From assembly GCA_950295325.1 (NCBI GenBank), contig OX485803.1, forward strand, positions 30,938,001 through 31,002,000: a stretch of 64,000 bases of DNA, in the 5' to 3' direction. Of this stretch, positions 25,270 through 36,778 are shown one piece after another. Within the stretch, counting starts at the first letter, position 1. Each line of letters starts with the position of its first letter. The notes under the pieces were generated by a model. That model searched no databases. It worked only from the letters and a program-made list of their open reading frames with translations, and was not told the DNA's origin. Origin of the DNA: Polytrichum commune (taxonomy: Eukaryota > Streptophyta > Polytrichopsida > Polytrichales > Polytrichaceae). A program made the position numbers and the translations under genes.

Positions 25270-28079
25270 GTTGGTTTGAAACCATCTTGATGTACTTTCA
25301 GTCCCATTAGCCTTCTCGGTTTCCTAGACTTTAAAATCAATTCCACTTTAATCCATTATGTCTACCACTCCTAGATATTAAAACTCTACCAATTGTCATG
25401 GGGTTATAAATAGCATGTGTATAAAACACACCCTTCCATAACTCAATGACACGTGTCATAATGAAACCCCCTCTGGGCCTTTTGGCATTCACACTTTCTG
25501 ACAGCCCCCATGCCTAATCAAAGGATTGTTGGGCTTGCAGCCAAGTTAAGCATATGCTGAAGGCATGGGGCTGAAGTTAGGGTTTCGAAAGCAACTTAAT
25601 GAGTATTATTAGAATATGAACCCATAATTTCAAATGGTAATGCACTCATAGTTTGAAAATTTGTCTCATTCAACAAAATAGGTAGGATTTTCCCAAAATG
25701 TTAATTATAGGGAGACGATGAGTGCATTTCAAGTTGAGCTTGAATTATGGCCAAAGGCCTCCTTATATATATATATATATACTACTACCACTACTACTAC
25801 TACTTGGTCAATGAGTCATGGGCCTTGGTACTCGTGCACAATTTTGTTGGAAACATTCAAATCCTTCTACGTGTGCACTAGGTTCTATGCGAACGTTGAT
25901 TAAGTTAGTGGGGTCTTGACTCTTGAGTCCATCTTTGGCCCTAATTTTGATGTTAGCCTCGTGATTATGTTAATGCACACTACTTATGGCCATTAGGAGT
26001 CGCTAGGGGTTCGTGTTGTCTACTTACGTAAAACCCATTCATCCCCCATTAGGATGGGTGAAACCGTAGTGAGGTCTTTTATTACCTCAAAATGACTATT
26101 TTTAGTTCACGTGAATCCATAATTTGCAAATGGTTAGATGACGCGATAACAGCTTATTGATTTTCATGTTTTTGATTGACTTTGGTTTTGACTCAAGGTG
26201 ACAGGGTTTGAACCTGTGACCCTATGTACCCAAAACTTAGTAGAGAACTCCAATTTGTCTAGTGGGGTCCAATTGAAATGAATTGGCCGTGAACATGTAG
26301 AGGGCTTGTTGTGTTTTACTAGAGCTCCTTCATCCAAAATGGATGAGTTTACACATACATCATGAACCTCAAGCCATGGGAACTGTTGCATACAAATGTA
26401 TCTTTCATCTGTCTGGACTAAGATTGTCCCTTTCTAAGTTTGAGGTTCACTTCTACTCACTATTCAACAAGGAAGAAGTTTGTGGATTGGAGATGGTGAA
26501 CAATGTTCCGGCATTCAATGGATGAGAGCATGGCAATCTTCATTAGCACCTTTTCTTATATCCCTTTCCATAAACATGGGCCAAACACACAACACTATTG
26601 GGGTGTATAATATGGTGTAGCCTTGATTCATGCCATGTTGTCGGATTCTACCTCTTAGTGAGAGAAGTTTAGCCTCCTCAAACGAATTCGTCCACATTGT
26701 TTTAAATTCATGTTGACTAGTCTCGTATTCTAGCATCACGATGGTTTGATTTGAGCTTGGGGAGAAAAAATTATCTAGTGTTGAAGAATGTTATGAGTTC
26801 CCAAATTCAAAAGGTTGAGCAACTTATTTTGATATGAATGGAAGGATTTGATGCAATGAGATTTGATTGTTTATCTCCAAAAGGAGTGCACAACCATAGT
26901 GGTGAAGAGGCTTTCATTTCCACTAGTTCCCCATGTTGATGTTCTCATTCATTCGTTCATTCATGAATGGATGAATGAGAATGTGTATCCATAGTGTCCT
27001 AGACTAAAGTTCTAGATGCTAGAGCACTTGCCTTTAAAGAAGAATATTCCTTTGTGAAGATTCATAGATAAACATGTTAGGATTTATGTATTCATTTGAA
27101 TCTAGTGCGTCATGTTTCAAATGGGACAATCTCCATTCTCAAAGGATGAATTAGACAAAAGGGGAGAGAACTTAGAAAAGTGAGAGGCTAGGTCTATTGC
27201 AAAATAGAATAGGGTGAAAATCTTTGTAGTTTAAGAATGTAATGTTTCTTGTTGGGTAAATGACAACAATTTAGTATGGACGAATGTCGGCCTTGCTCTT
27301 GGGACAATGCAAGAGCATTTTGTGACACTAAAAATAGATTAAATGATTAACTAGTAAATACTTGTAGTTGCCAAAAACACAAGGATCCATATTTCATAAA
27401 AACTTGAGTACGAGGAAAGATTTCATGGCAATGGAAACATGATGCTAGGCAAAGTTGGGATCATAGGGTCAAGTTTCAATGACAATATGTGGATACGAAT
27501 AATGCCAATCCCACTTTGTTGGGGAGGGTTATGATTGAAAGATGGGTTCCATAATAATTTACAAACAAAAAGGAAAACAAGAAAGAAAGGAAAAGAAAAC
27601 TCAAGGTTGACACATATGACTTATCCAACATAACATCTATAGCGAGTGCGATTGTGCTTTGATCTTATAGAATAGGATTTTGACTTCATGCAAGGGAGTT
27701 ACCGATCTAGTTCACAAAGTACACTTCTTCAATTCATTCATGCCTCATTATGGCATGCGTCATGACTCATCCCTCCAAAACCCTAACTAATCCTACATCC
27801 CAAGTAGTTTACATTTGTGGGCATGATTGCAAGAGGCTTTTATGAACCTAGTCGAACTCCAATCAACATGACCCACTCCCTATCAAATCTAACCATGCTA
27901 TAATCATTATCGAAATCAATTTCATCTCAAAATTAGGTTAAATTGTGAACTCAATGTACAAAGGCCCTTGGCAATCCACTGTGGATATAGTCGGGGATCT
28001 AGCACAAAGAAAACTTAAATGATTGGCACTAAACAATTCATTATGTATGGGACAAATATTATATACCAAACTAATGGCA
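25270..28079. other. Gene-free stretch
   Basis: (TA)n followed by (CTA)n at about 25767-25804, and the tRNA-like fragment at 26165. No coding sequence recognised. Confidence 0.45.
26165..26270 (-). repeat. tRNA-like T-arm fragment
   Basis: The minus strand reads ACAGGTTCAAACCCTGT: a perfect 5-bp T-stem with a 7-nt loop. There is no A box or acceptor stem, so it is a SINE or tRNA relic. Confidence 0.35.
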
Positions 28080-29015
28080 TGTTCGAAAATGGACTCATGT
28101 ATTTATACTAAGCTTCTGAATTTAATGTCTTAAATGCCTCCACTATATATACAAAATATATATCATGACTTAACTAATCCCTTGTTGTTTGTTAAAACCA
28201 CTTTCACTTTCCAATGAGAAAGTCATTGAATGTTTTTTCATCCATAGCATGTAACACAACTATCGCATCAAACAAACAAAGACAAGAGCACAATAACTTA
28301 GCCACAATCCAAAGAACAAGACTCAAGGGAGCCCATGAGTGCTCCAAGAGCTTCTAGTTTGTAAAACCTATAACCCAAATGCAAATCCTAACAAGAATGG
28401 AAAATGTAGTCATTGAGGACAATTACCATGTGACAACAATATATGAAAACGTGGATTGGATGAAACTAACATCTATTGTCAATTTTTTCTCTAGACCTGA
28501 TGCCCTTTTTTTGTACATTTACGTTTACTTCAAAATTCTTAGTAGCCTTTCTATATGTACACACTAGAGAAAATTAATATTGCTCCCTTATGTATACTAT
28601 GCTCCACACAATACCCCTTCTTACACTCACATCTTCGTATGTTGTAGGAAGAGGCCACCTCCTGGACAACTTATCATGTCATAGAGCCTCAAAATTCTAA
28701 AGCCCAGAACCCAAATGCAAACCCTAACAAAAATGGACACGGTAGTCATTGAGGACTATTATTGTACAAGACAACAATGGATAAAAACGTGAATTGGGTG
28801 AAACGAACACTTCTCTTGTCAAATGTTCCTCTAAACCTTAGGGCTCCCTTTGTAAATCTACTTTTACTTCAAAATGCTTAATACCCAAGTGTGTACTTCA
28901 AAAAAAATACCTCTCCCTTATGTATCCTATGTTTGCTAATGCCTCAAATAATACCCCTTCTTATGCTCACGTTAGTTCATACGTGGTATGAAAAGTCCAC
29001 CCCTGGGCATAAAAC
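28080..29015 (+). repeat. Dispersed repeat with internal ~337-bp tandem duplication
   Basis: 28360-28680 and 28697-29010 share AACCCAAATGCAAA.CCTAAC, GTAGTCATTGAGGAC, and AATACCCCTTCTTA. The outer part (GTGTATTTATACT-like start, CTCCACTATATATACAAAAT) recurs at 41630-42115, so this is a mobile-element family of unknown class. Confidence 0.6.
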
Positions 29016-29711
29016 ACAAAACTTGAGTCCATATGAAGTTCTTGTATGGAAATTTTTGTTTGGTGTTCATTGAGATGTCCTAGACCAATGTGAAAGTTAT
29101 CAATGACTTGATTAATACTCTAAGAGGAAGCCTGAAATCTATAGCACAAGACATTATGATGTCAATCGAGAGAGCATAAAAGGCGTCTTGATCTAAGCGT
29201 TGAAAAAATGATATGTTTGCTATGCCCTATAAACGCTTGTTTTTTCATAATATGTTGCAACTTGGTTTCTTTTCAATAGCAATCAAACGGAATAAAACCA
29301 TTTGAAGTGCGCTCCATCACAACCCGAGCAAATTCGAACAATTCAACCACGAACAAAATCCCACTCCGAGAATATGCCTATGATGCATTATTCTCACCAC
29401 AAATTTGCGAATTCGCGGACACAAGGCAAACAAGATTATGTGTTCTTTTAATCACCAACAAGGATGGCAATGTGGGAGTTTGAGTTTCCGAAACGATTCG
29501 GAGGTTTCCACAAATTCCATCTAAGTGGTTTTAAGTTGACCTTTTCAAAAATTGAAACTCCTTTCAAATAGCATGGTTAGAGTAGTAGGCAATCACATAA
29601 CATCGGCGAGTTCCTTTGAGGAACAAAGAATGCCATGAAGGGCCGCTTTCGCTTGGGTCCCATTGATGCACAAGAGTTATGTGTCCTTGTTATGACCATA
29701 CTATAGTTTCC

Positions 29712-29978
29712 AAATGAGATGACCCTAAACTACTGGGTAATAGTGGAGAGGTACCCATTTTGGAATGGAGTGGTTGACGGTTCGATTCCCGTAGTGAAAT
29801 CTTCTCTCTACTTGACGTAAAAAACTAGCTAAGCAGGTAGGCAACCAAGATCCCACCCACTGTAAGGTAAGCAGTAAACCCCACCTTGCACCAAGAGGAT
29901 TCTTGAGCATGGTAGGGCCAACAAGCTCAAATTCACGTCAGATTGTCAGACATTGGTTTTTATTTATTTATTGATTTC
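29712..29978 (+). repeat. tRNA-derived SINE-like copy, longest
   Basis: GGTTCGATTCC at 29779-29789 is a perfect RNA polymerase III B box, and TAATAGTGGAGAGG upstream is an A-box-like segment. The body continues TCTCTCTACTTGACG...CCCACCCACTGTAAGGTAAG, with an (ATTT)n-like tail. About 265 bp, no coding. Confidence 0.65.
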
Positions 29979-30522
29979 CAACCTCTTGATTAGAGTTATA
30001 CAATATTAACCCAAATGAAAGAAAATAAAAGACTCAAATTCCACTAGGCAATGTTGACAAATATTGGAGTTATATGCTTCAAATATAGGTTATGGCCGAC
30101 TCCTATAAGAGTCAAACATTCGGGTCGAGCTCTAGGTTGAGTCAAATATTTGGGTTGAGTCAAAATATTTGGCTCACGTTGGTTGAATCTCATTGTAGAA
30201 CATGGTTCAAAATTTGCAAGTCAATCATCTAGAAATCATAGTTTTTCAAGTGAGGTGTGGCCCTTATGTGGTCACTCGAGTGGCATTGAATGGTCATGTT
30301 TCGTGAAAGTCAATTTTCAGGTTGACCGAAGTTCAACACTTTGGTCAAAATTATTTGGTCATTGAAGTAGTATAGAACCATGAAAGCAGTTTGCCGGAAA
30401 AGAAAACCAAAATAACCATTTCCAATCATATAATTCGTCACTTGAAGGCGGAAGGCATGACAAAAGGAGCAACTATATAGATGGCTTACTTTCTTACTGC
30501 AATGTTGGTCAAGAAATGAGCG

Positions 30523-31057
30523 ACTACACTAAATAGTGTAGTTAGTGTTAGTGCCACCAATTCTATTTGTCTTGCTCAACACTAATTGACACCCACCTGT
30601 GTACGTAGTGTCACCAACACTAAATGTAAAACCTAACACTATTTGTTGTTCCTTGTAATTATTTTGGGGGGGCATTATAGATTTACAATGTTACAAATCA
30701 CTGTTGTTAATTACTAAGTGATTTCTCTTCCTTTTTTTCATATTTTTTTTGGCACAAATTGAAAATTCATTGCAAGAAAGAACTCAAAATACAATCAACC
30801 TGGGCGAGCCATCGTAACCCAAGTGGAATCAAGAAATTTCTCTTCCAATTTTCAATCATCCATGACAATGTATTTCATCACATAATTGTTAGGACACAAA
30901 ATAAACCAAACTTTTGTTTCAGTAGTTGGCATGGATTTCATCCAAACCTCAATCATCCATGACAACACTTGTAAACTTATACATAAGGAGTTGTCATTAG
31001 AAAGTTACCATAGTGACACAAAACATTGTATGAAACTAAATATAATATTTAGTGTCA
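30523..31057 (+). mobile_element. ACTAAATAT-ended element, copy 3 with an insertion
   Basis: Starts ACTACACTAAATAGTG and ends ATAATATTTAGTGTC. The shared interior (CTATTTGTCTTGCTCAACAC, ATCATCCATGACAACACTTG) is interrupted around 30730-30930 by about 150-200 bp absent from other copies. Confidence 0.6.
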
Positions 31058-31105
31058 CAAGGAATGGGGATGATAACTTGCTCACTACGTGTGTGAGTTT
31101 AATGG

Positions 31106-31268
31106 TATGAGATGATCCTAAACCACCAGATGATAGTGGAGAGTTACCCAAACCGAACAGAGTGGTTGGCGGTTTGATTCCCGGCTGTGAAATCATCTCT
31201 CTACTTGACGGAAAACTAGCCAGGTGATCAAGCGCCTCCTGTGTTCCATATCAATAAATAAAAATACA
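31106..31268 (+). repeat. tRNA-derived SINE-like copy, 3' deleted
   Basis: GATAGTGGAGAG, then GGTTTGATTCC (31171-31181), then TCTCTCTACTTGACGG match 29712-29978. The 3' body is shortened and ends in AATAAATAAAAATA. It is inserted just right of the ACTAAATAT element copy 3. Confidence 0.6.
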
Positions 31269-32259
31269 TATATGAGTTTACGAAGTTAATCTACATGAAG
31301 TAATTTCTCACGAAGTCAAATTTTTTGGACCTAATCGGACGAGATACTTACCGGGCTCCATTTGGACAATTTGAACCCAACATTGTACTAACGAAGATCA
31401 TTGCAAGACAAATCAAAGACAATAATTCCCCCCAAATAATTCCCACCTTCAAGTGGAAGGCACCCAAAGGAGCACGGCCACAAATTTGGGCTAGAAACGA
31501 GCGATCAAAGCGGGAAGGGAACGGCATGAAACAAGGACTCGGAATGACATGTATGAAAACGCATGAAACTCTTTTAAAAACCCCAAGCTAAAAAAAGAAA
31601 ACCCCACCAAAACCACAAACAACAACAACAACTTGAACATCTCATTACTAACTTAAGCAAGTCAAAACATTCGTCCTCCCGCGACATTTGAACCCAAGCA
31701 AGCAAGCAAAACGTACATCAAAAGACCCCCCCCCCCCCCTCAAGCCCCAATCAAGGACTCATCGCAAAAACACATTGAATTTTTCCAAATCCAACAACAA
31801 CAACAACAACAATAATAATTCTTCATCCCGGCAAGTGGAAGGCACCAATGAGGATCAAGGAGGCCCCGAAACACTCCAAACACGTACACTCAAGGACTTA
31901 CTATTGAGTTAAAAAAAGTATCACGATGGTCAAGAGAGTTAGCGCACGGAACTAAATTTGGGCGATGAGAGGTTATCCTTACAAAGGAGGGAGAAAATGA
32001 TAATGGTAATAATAGTAATATCCAAGGGGACAAAAACATTCCCAAAACACGTACCCACAAGGAGTTATGGTGATTACTATTGAGATTTACATTTTTGGCA
32101 AAAGTAAGAAAAGAAAGTAGCTTACACAACTGAATTTGTCTACAGGGACTTATCCTTACAAAGGAGGGAGGCCAATATTATAACAATAAACCAAGCAAAT
32201 AATAATGGGGGGGGGGGGGAGGGGCCAATCAACGAGGGAGGGATGAATGAATGAATGAA
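31269..32259. other. Gene-free stretch upstream of the KRP promoter
   Basis: Contains (CAA)n at about 31793-31812, poly-C near 31725, poly-G near 32205 and (ATGA)n at 32242-32261. Short frames are low-complexity. Confidence 0.45.
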
Positions 32260-34577
32260 TGAGAGGCGGGACAGAGCCCGGCCATCCCCATGGGATGGAT
32301 GAGACCGGGTCACCCGCGTCGCCCGGGCAGAGCGCGCGGGTGGGACCGGGCCGGAACCCGCGCGAGCTTCCACTTCTTCCTCTGCCACGGTGACTCTTCT
32401 TCTACCGCAGGTGAGTGGGTTTGTTTTCCAATCTGTGGTTTGGTTTGGTTTGGGTTGGGTTGGTTTTCAATTGTGCCTCAAATTACCGTAAGGGCGGGGC
32501 ATTTTCGGATGGCCATTAAGTCGGGGCGCAGGATCAGGCTCGCATTTAAGTCCCGCTTGCCGCTTCTGGGCACAAATTCGGCCAATTTTGGTGGCTTATG
32601 TCGGTTTCTGGAACAATTTGGGGGGAACAACTCGGGTAGATGACAGGCGCCGTGCATTTGTGCGGGATGATCCGGGCGTGCGTGCGGTAGGAATTCCAGG
32701 AGGGGAGCGGAACAGAAACGGAGGGGCAGAGAGAAAAATAGAGGAAAGGAAGAAAGGGGGAAAAAAGGGGAAGAATTTCGCCTCACTCCACCGAATTTTT
32801 CGAGCACTTTGAAGAAGTTTCTTTCGGCGATTCATCATCACGATTTTTTTTGTTGTCTCGCTCTCTCCCTTTCCCTCTCTGCCTGTTTTAGTGCACATTA
32901 TAAGATTCGCGAACATTTTGCTTGCTGCTGCTGCTGCTGCAGCGGATGAGAAGAGTTCGCTTGAAGCGTGAGAAGGAAGGAAGGGGGGATTGGCGGTGTA
33001 TTTGTAATGTAAATGCTTCGTGTATAGAAGGAGCTTCTTGCTTTTGTGCATTGCAAGAATAACAGACGGTGGTGGACCCGGGGTTTTGTTTCTGCTTCTC
33101 TTGATTTTGGTTTTGGAGTGCAATGTACAACATTCTGGCGTCGCGGAGATGATGGAGAAGATCATCTAAATAGGATGACGGATATACCAGATATTTATGT
33201 CCCTGAGGATTGCGCGACTGTATACTACGGCCTTCTTCGGGTGTGAAATCATCGTGTAGACGAAGCGCGTTGGCCGCTTCTCGAGGTTAGTAGTGGCTTC
33301 TTCACACTCTGTTTCTTCTGGAAAGTTCACGAATCTTCGAATTCGCAGAGCGTTGCAGAACAGCTAGGAGGAGTCTCCCTCCTGAAAGTGGATTCATGTT
33401 CCTTTCAAGGCTGCTGATGCTCATTATGTTGCGGTTTCCTCTCGTCAATGGATTTTTGGTTGGCTTTGGTTTGGTGCTGTAGGAGGAGCGCGGTAGTAGG
33501 TATTCTTAGTTCGTTCATTGAGAGATGTGTTCGTTACGTGATGTTGAACAAGAGCAGCGCCGCAGGCAGTCTGCGGTGCATTTGCTTGAATGGCCGGAAA
33601 TTGGGGGGAAAATTCAAAGTGCGGTGCCCACCTTCCCACGGCTTGGGCCGGTAGGATCTAGTGTTCAAAAATTTGAAATTGAGGTTCCTGTCAGCATTCT
33701 GTATAGAATCATATCCAACTGTCTGACCGTGGTGTCGGGGGATTTTCTGTGGTAGTTATCCTCTCTCTCCATCCTCCCTTTTCTGTCCCATAAATGATTA
33801 AATTACTGAACCATTCATCCAGAAAAAAAACTAATTTCATTTTGATCTGGGCATGGCTGAAAGATAGATTGCGTGCGTAGGATCGGAGACTTGCGGCAGC
33901 TTCTCAAGAGTTGGTGAAGTTAGTAGAGAGAAAATTAAACTCAATCAAAGATATTTTCCAGAATCATCCTAACAAGTAGCAAGCCGTAATTCTTATTTGT
34001 TGAATTGCCGGTGCATCTTGTTGTGGTGTATCTGCAAGAATTTGTAGGAATCGTCTTTTTATGTGGTGTTAATCAGATGACTAACCCTCAAAGTATCAGG
34101 GGACCAAAATTGGCTAGCAATCTACAATTGAATCCGTTTTGAAGTTTGGTTGGCAAGTATTTGGGCCATACAATATGATGCTGTAAGCCAACAAACTGCT
34201 TTGCATCTGGACAAAGAATTTGGAGGATAACATAAAACTTCACGAAGGATTGAAGAACAAAAGACAAAAATAGAACGCAAATTGACTTGACAAAATTCAG
34301 CTAACTGAAATGGTTAAGCTTTGCTCAAGTAGTACTCAGTCTTCTCAAACACATTTCTTGTGTTACTGTCTTTCTAGCTCTCTAGCCGCAGAATCATTGC
34401 ATTTGACAACAAAAGCTCTCCTTCCATCGTTACCTGCCTCCATCTTACTGGGCCCTTTTTTTTGGTACTAAAAGCAGGTACCCGTGGTCCTAGTCTACGA
34501 TTGAAGAGCAGGTTCTTTTTGCACGTCCTTCTCTCGACAAAATACGTCATCTCCACGTCCAGAGAAAATCAGGAGAC
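32260..34577 (+). other. Probable promoter and spliced 5' leader of the KRP gene
   Basis: The base composition rises to GC-rich at 32260-32400, unlike the AT-rich repeats to the left. CAG|GTGAGT, a consensus plant donor, lies at 32407-32415. A good acceptor (pyrimidine tract then TTTCTAG) ends at 34377. Splicing these would remove an intron of about 2 kb and join a leader to 34378-34577, which contains no ATG before the KRP start. Extra leader exons inside 33,000-33,750 are possible; several open stretches there resemble no family I know. A CCAAT pentamer (32225-32229) and GGCGGGAC (32265-32272, one base off an E2F-like core) sit just upstream. The leader model is inference from splice-site sequence only. 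Confidence 0.4.
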
Positions 34578-35075
34578 ATGCCCTCTTCAGTAGGTCAAAT
34601 TCCTGTTAGAAAAAAGAGGCCGAGCCTTGTACGAAGGCCATTGAAACAGGTTCGGCGACGTTTGTTTGATCCACCGTCGTCAGCAGATGTAGAGGAGTTC
34701 TTATCCGGGTTGGAGAGCAGAGAACTGAAACAATTTACAATCAGGTGAGAAGTGCGATCATCATCATGACTTCATATTGCTCCTTCGCCTTATTCTTGTG
34801 TCGGTGCCATTTATGCATGCATCAAGACTGTTCATGTATTTTTCTTCCTTGGTGATACGATTCTCACCGTTCTGTTGGGTGCAAGCAGATATAATTTCGA
34901 CCCACAGAAAGAAGAACCCCTGCCTGGCCGATTTGAATGGACTCCTTTGAGGCTAGAGCTTCCAAGGTTATCAACATCATCATCATCAACAACAACAACA
35001 ACACCAACAAGCCCGGAGTCTAGCACTGAGGTACAGAAAGAAGAGTTAGTAGACTCCACCATGTCACCCTCATAA
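34578..35075 (+). CDS. KRP: KRP/ICK-type cyclin-dependent kinase inhibitor, two coding exons
   Basis: Exon 1 is 34578-34744 and exon 2 is 34889-35075. The donor is CAG|GTGAGA and the acceptor GCAAGCAG|AT; the Arg codon AG|A spans the junction. The predicted protein is 117 aa. Seen: a basic N-terminus (residues 11-28, likely nuclear signal) ends in RRRLF, an RxLF cyclin-docking motif. It is followed by VEEFLSGLE and by YNFDPQKEEPLPGRFEW (about residues 57-73). The NFD...PL.GRFEW block is the diagnostic CDK-binding and inhibitory motif of plant KRPs and animal p27-type inhibitors. Known role: these nuclear proteins bind cyclin-CDK complexes and restrain G1/S and endocycle entry. The start is the first ATG of the proposed last leader exon (no ATG in 34378-34577), and an in-frame stop lies at 34491. 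Odd: in most angiosperm KRPs the inhibitory motif is at the extreme C-terminus, but here a Ser/Thr-rich tail of about 40 residues with two SP sites follows it. The protein is short for the family, so an undetected upstream coding exon cannot be excluded. Confidence 0.88.
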
Positions 35076-35795
35076 GTTGGCAATGCGACCACATACCGGC
35101 GGATCGATAGGACTGTACTCTAACTAGAACTAGGAAACTCTCAAGTGCTCTCTCCCTTACAGTTGTTCTGACAACTCATCAAAACATGTAATAGAGGACA
35201 GTAAAGTCATCAGGTAGGTCATGTACACGTAGACAAACATGTCACACATATACTTGTACTTAATATTGCACCCAGTAATCACACCCGGCAACACCAAATC
35301 TAGGCAACCAGATATATATGTCTAGGTGGAAGGTTCAGGGTAAACTTGTGACTGGTAACTAAGGGATGCAAGCGTTTTGAACAATTTTCCCTTTAGGTTG
35401 TACTATTGAACTACTGTAAATCGCCACCCAGCCTTTGTAACGTATGAGAGAGCCATGTGCAACTCCAGGTTTTCAAGCTGGCAGCAAAGAAAGAAAAGCG
35501 CGGTAAACATGTACTTTGAATGAGGCAGAATTGCTAGAAGAATGTGGATCCGTGGGTGATCTTGAATCATTTTTCTTCTTCCTGTTGATGATGGCATGTC
35601 ATTTGACAAATTGTAATATACGTAGAGTTCTATGTGGGAAAATTGTACTCAACATAATAGATGGGTTGCATTTGTAGAACCGGTTGCAGATGACTTTTGA
35701 GTCAGTGGACCACTTTGTCAGGCATTCTCTGCACAATATGTTCAGACATGGATGTCTTGTGCTCCTGAGTCTGCTTACTCTTTAATGGCTAGATC

Positions 35796-35801
35796 AATAA
35801 A
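35796..35801 (+). terminator. Candidate polyadenylation signal AATAAA downstream of KRP
   Basis: A canonical AATAAA lies about 720 bp after the KRP stop codon in otherwise gene-free sequence. Plant poly(A) signals are loose, so an earlier site may be used. Confidence 0.25.
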
Positions 35802-36448
35802 CCCATTCAGTGGAAGTCCAATTCATGTGGCGACCATTTATTAGTTCTTGTGCAGAAGAAATGCTCTTTATGTCAAACTCTTGAATGTGCCTTGAGTCAT
35901 ACTTTCCATACACCCTGTTTTCATACATTTAGAGTCGGTGCTTTGTAGAGCACATTGATTTGTAGTTGTGATGATCTTACACTGACTCTGATTTGCAGTC
36001 TGGAGTAACCACCATCAATGGGTTCAAAACTTAAATAATACCGAATTCATTGGTGTGTGCTTTTGTTACCAAGCATTCATCAACCGTGAAGGCGGAAGGG
36101 GCAAGTCACTGCTACGTGTACGATTGCGTCACTATGAGTCAATCATTGGTCCCCTTGTTAAAGAGGACTACTACTGTATCATGGAGACACAGAGACACAG
36201 ATTTCGAGTATAAAAGCTGTATATACCTTCCTCTCCTCTGCAAAGCTAACTACAGTACGTAAGTTGGAGCTTCTCGAGGATGCTGTCATCTGGAACTATG
36301 CAGAAAAAGTGAAAATTTGAACCCCCAATGAAAGGTGTCTCGAGTGGGAAGATCTTACATGAATAGATAGAAGCACGGATGTGACACATGATGAGTGCAA
36401 GAGTTGCCGCTTTTAGATGTTCATGTAACACAAGCACGACAATGCTTC

Positions 36449-36490
36449 AAACCCTAAATCCTAACCCTTAACCCTAAACCTTAAACACAG
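36449..36490 (+). repeat. Degenerate interstitial telomere-like repeat
   Basis: AACCCTAAATCCTAACCCTT is followed by AACCCTAAACCTTAAAC: five to six imperfect CCCTAAA units in non-coding sequence between KRP and the P450 pseudogene. Confidence 0.55.
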
Positions 36491-36778
36491 GCCCTACTTG
36501 ACTTAGTCATGAGCACTGCAAGCAGATTCGAGTTGATGGCATTACAAAGAGTGCTCCAGGAGTCTTGTGTGGTTAGTATCTGCAACATATTGATTTCACG
36601 TTGTTACATAGGATGAATGAATGCTTATAGACCACATAGACATGTGAAGAATACAGAGAGGAGTGGGTATTTGGTTCTGCTGCTACTACATTAATGTAGT
36701 AATGTACCATATGACATTGCAAAAGCCTGTAAAAATGATGTGTGGATTGTGCAGGTTGAATGCAGATAAAGGGTATTT

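Larger units (their letters stand above)
35080..36778. other. KRP 3' region and intergenic spacer
   Basis: The first several hundred bases probably include the KRP 3' UTR. Apart from the telomere-like tract at 36449, nothing is recognised. Confidence 0.4.

Noticed and set aside
26205-26225. Possible tRNA gene
   Set aside because: Only a T-arm is present; no A box, anticodon arm or acceptor stem, so a relic.
32596-33165. 189-codon minus-strand frame across the KRP leader
   Set aside because: Low-complexity Ser/Phe/Lys composition from purine/pyrimidine tracts; opposite to the gene.
36449-36490. True telomere or chromosome end
   Set aside because: Only a few degenerate CCCTAAA units, embedded in gene-bearing sequence.
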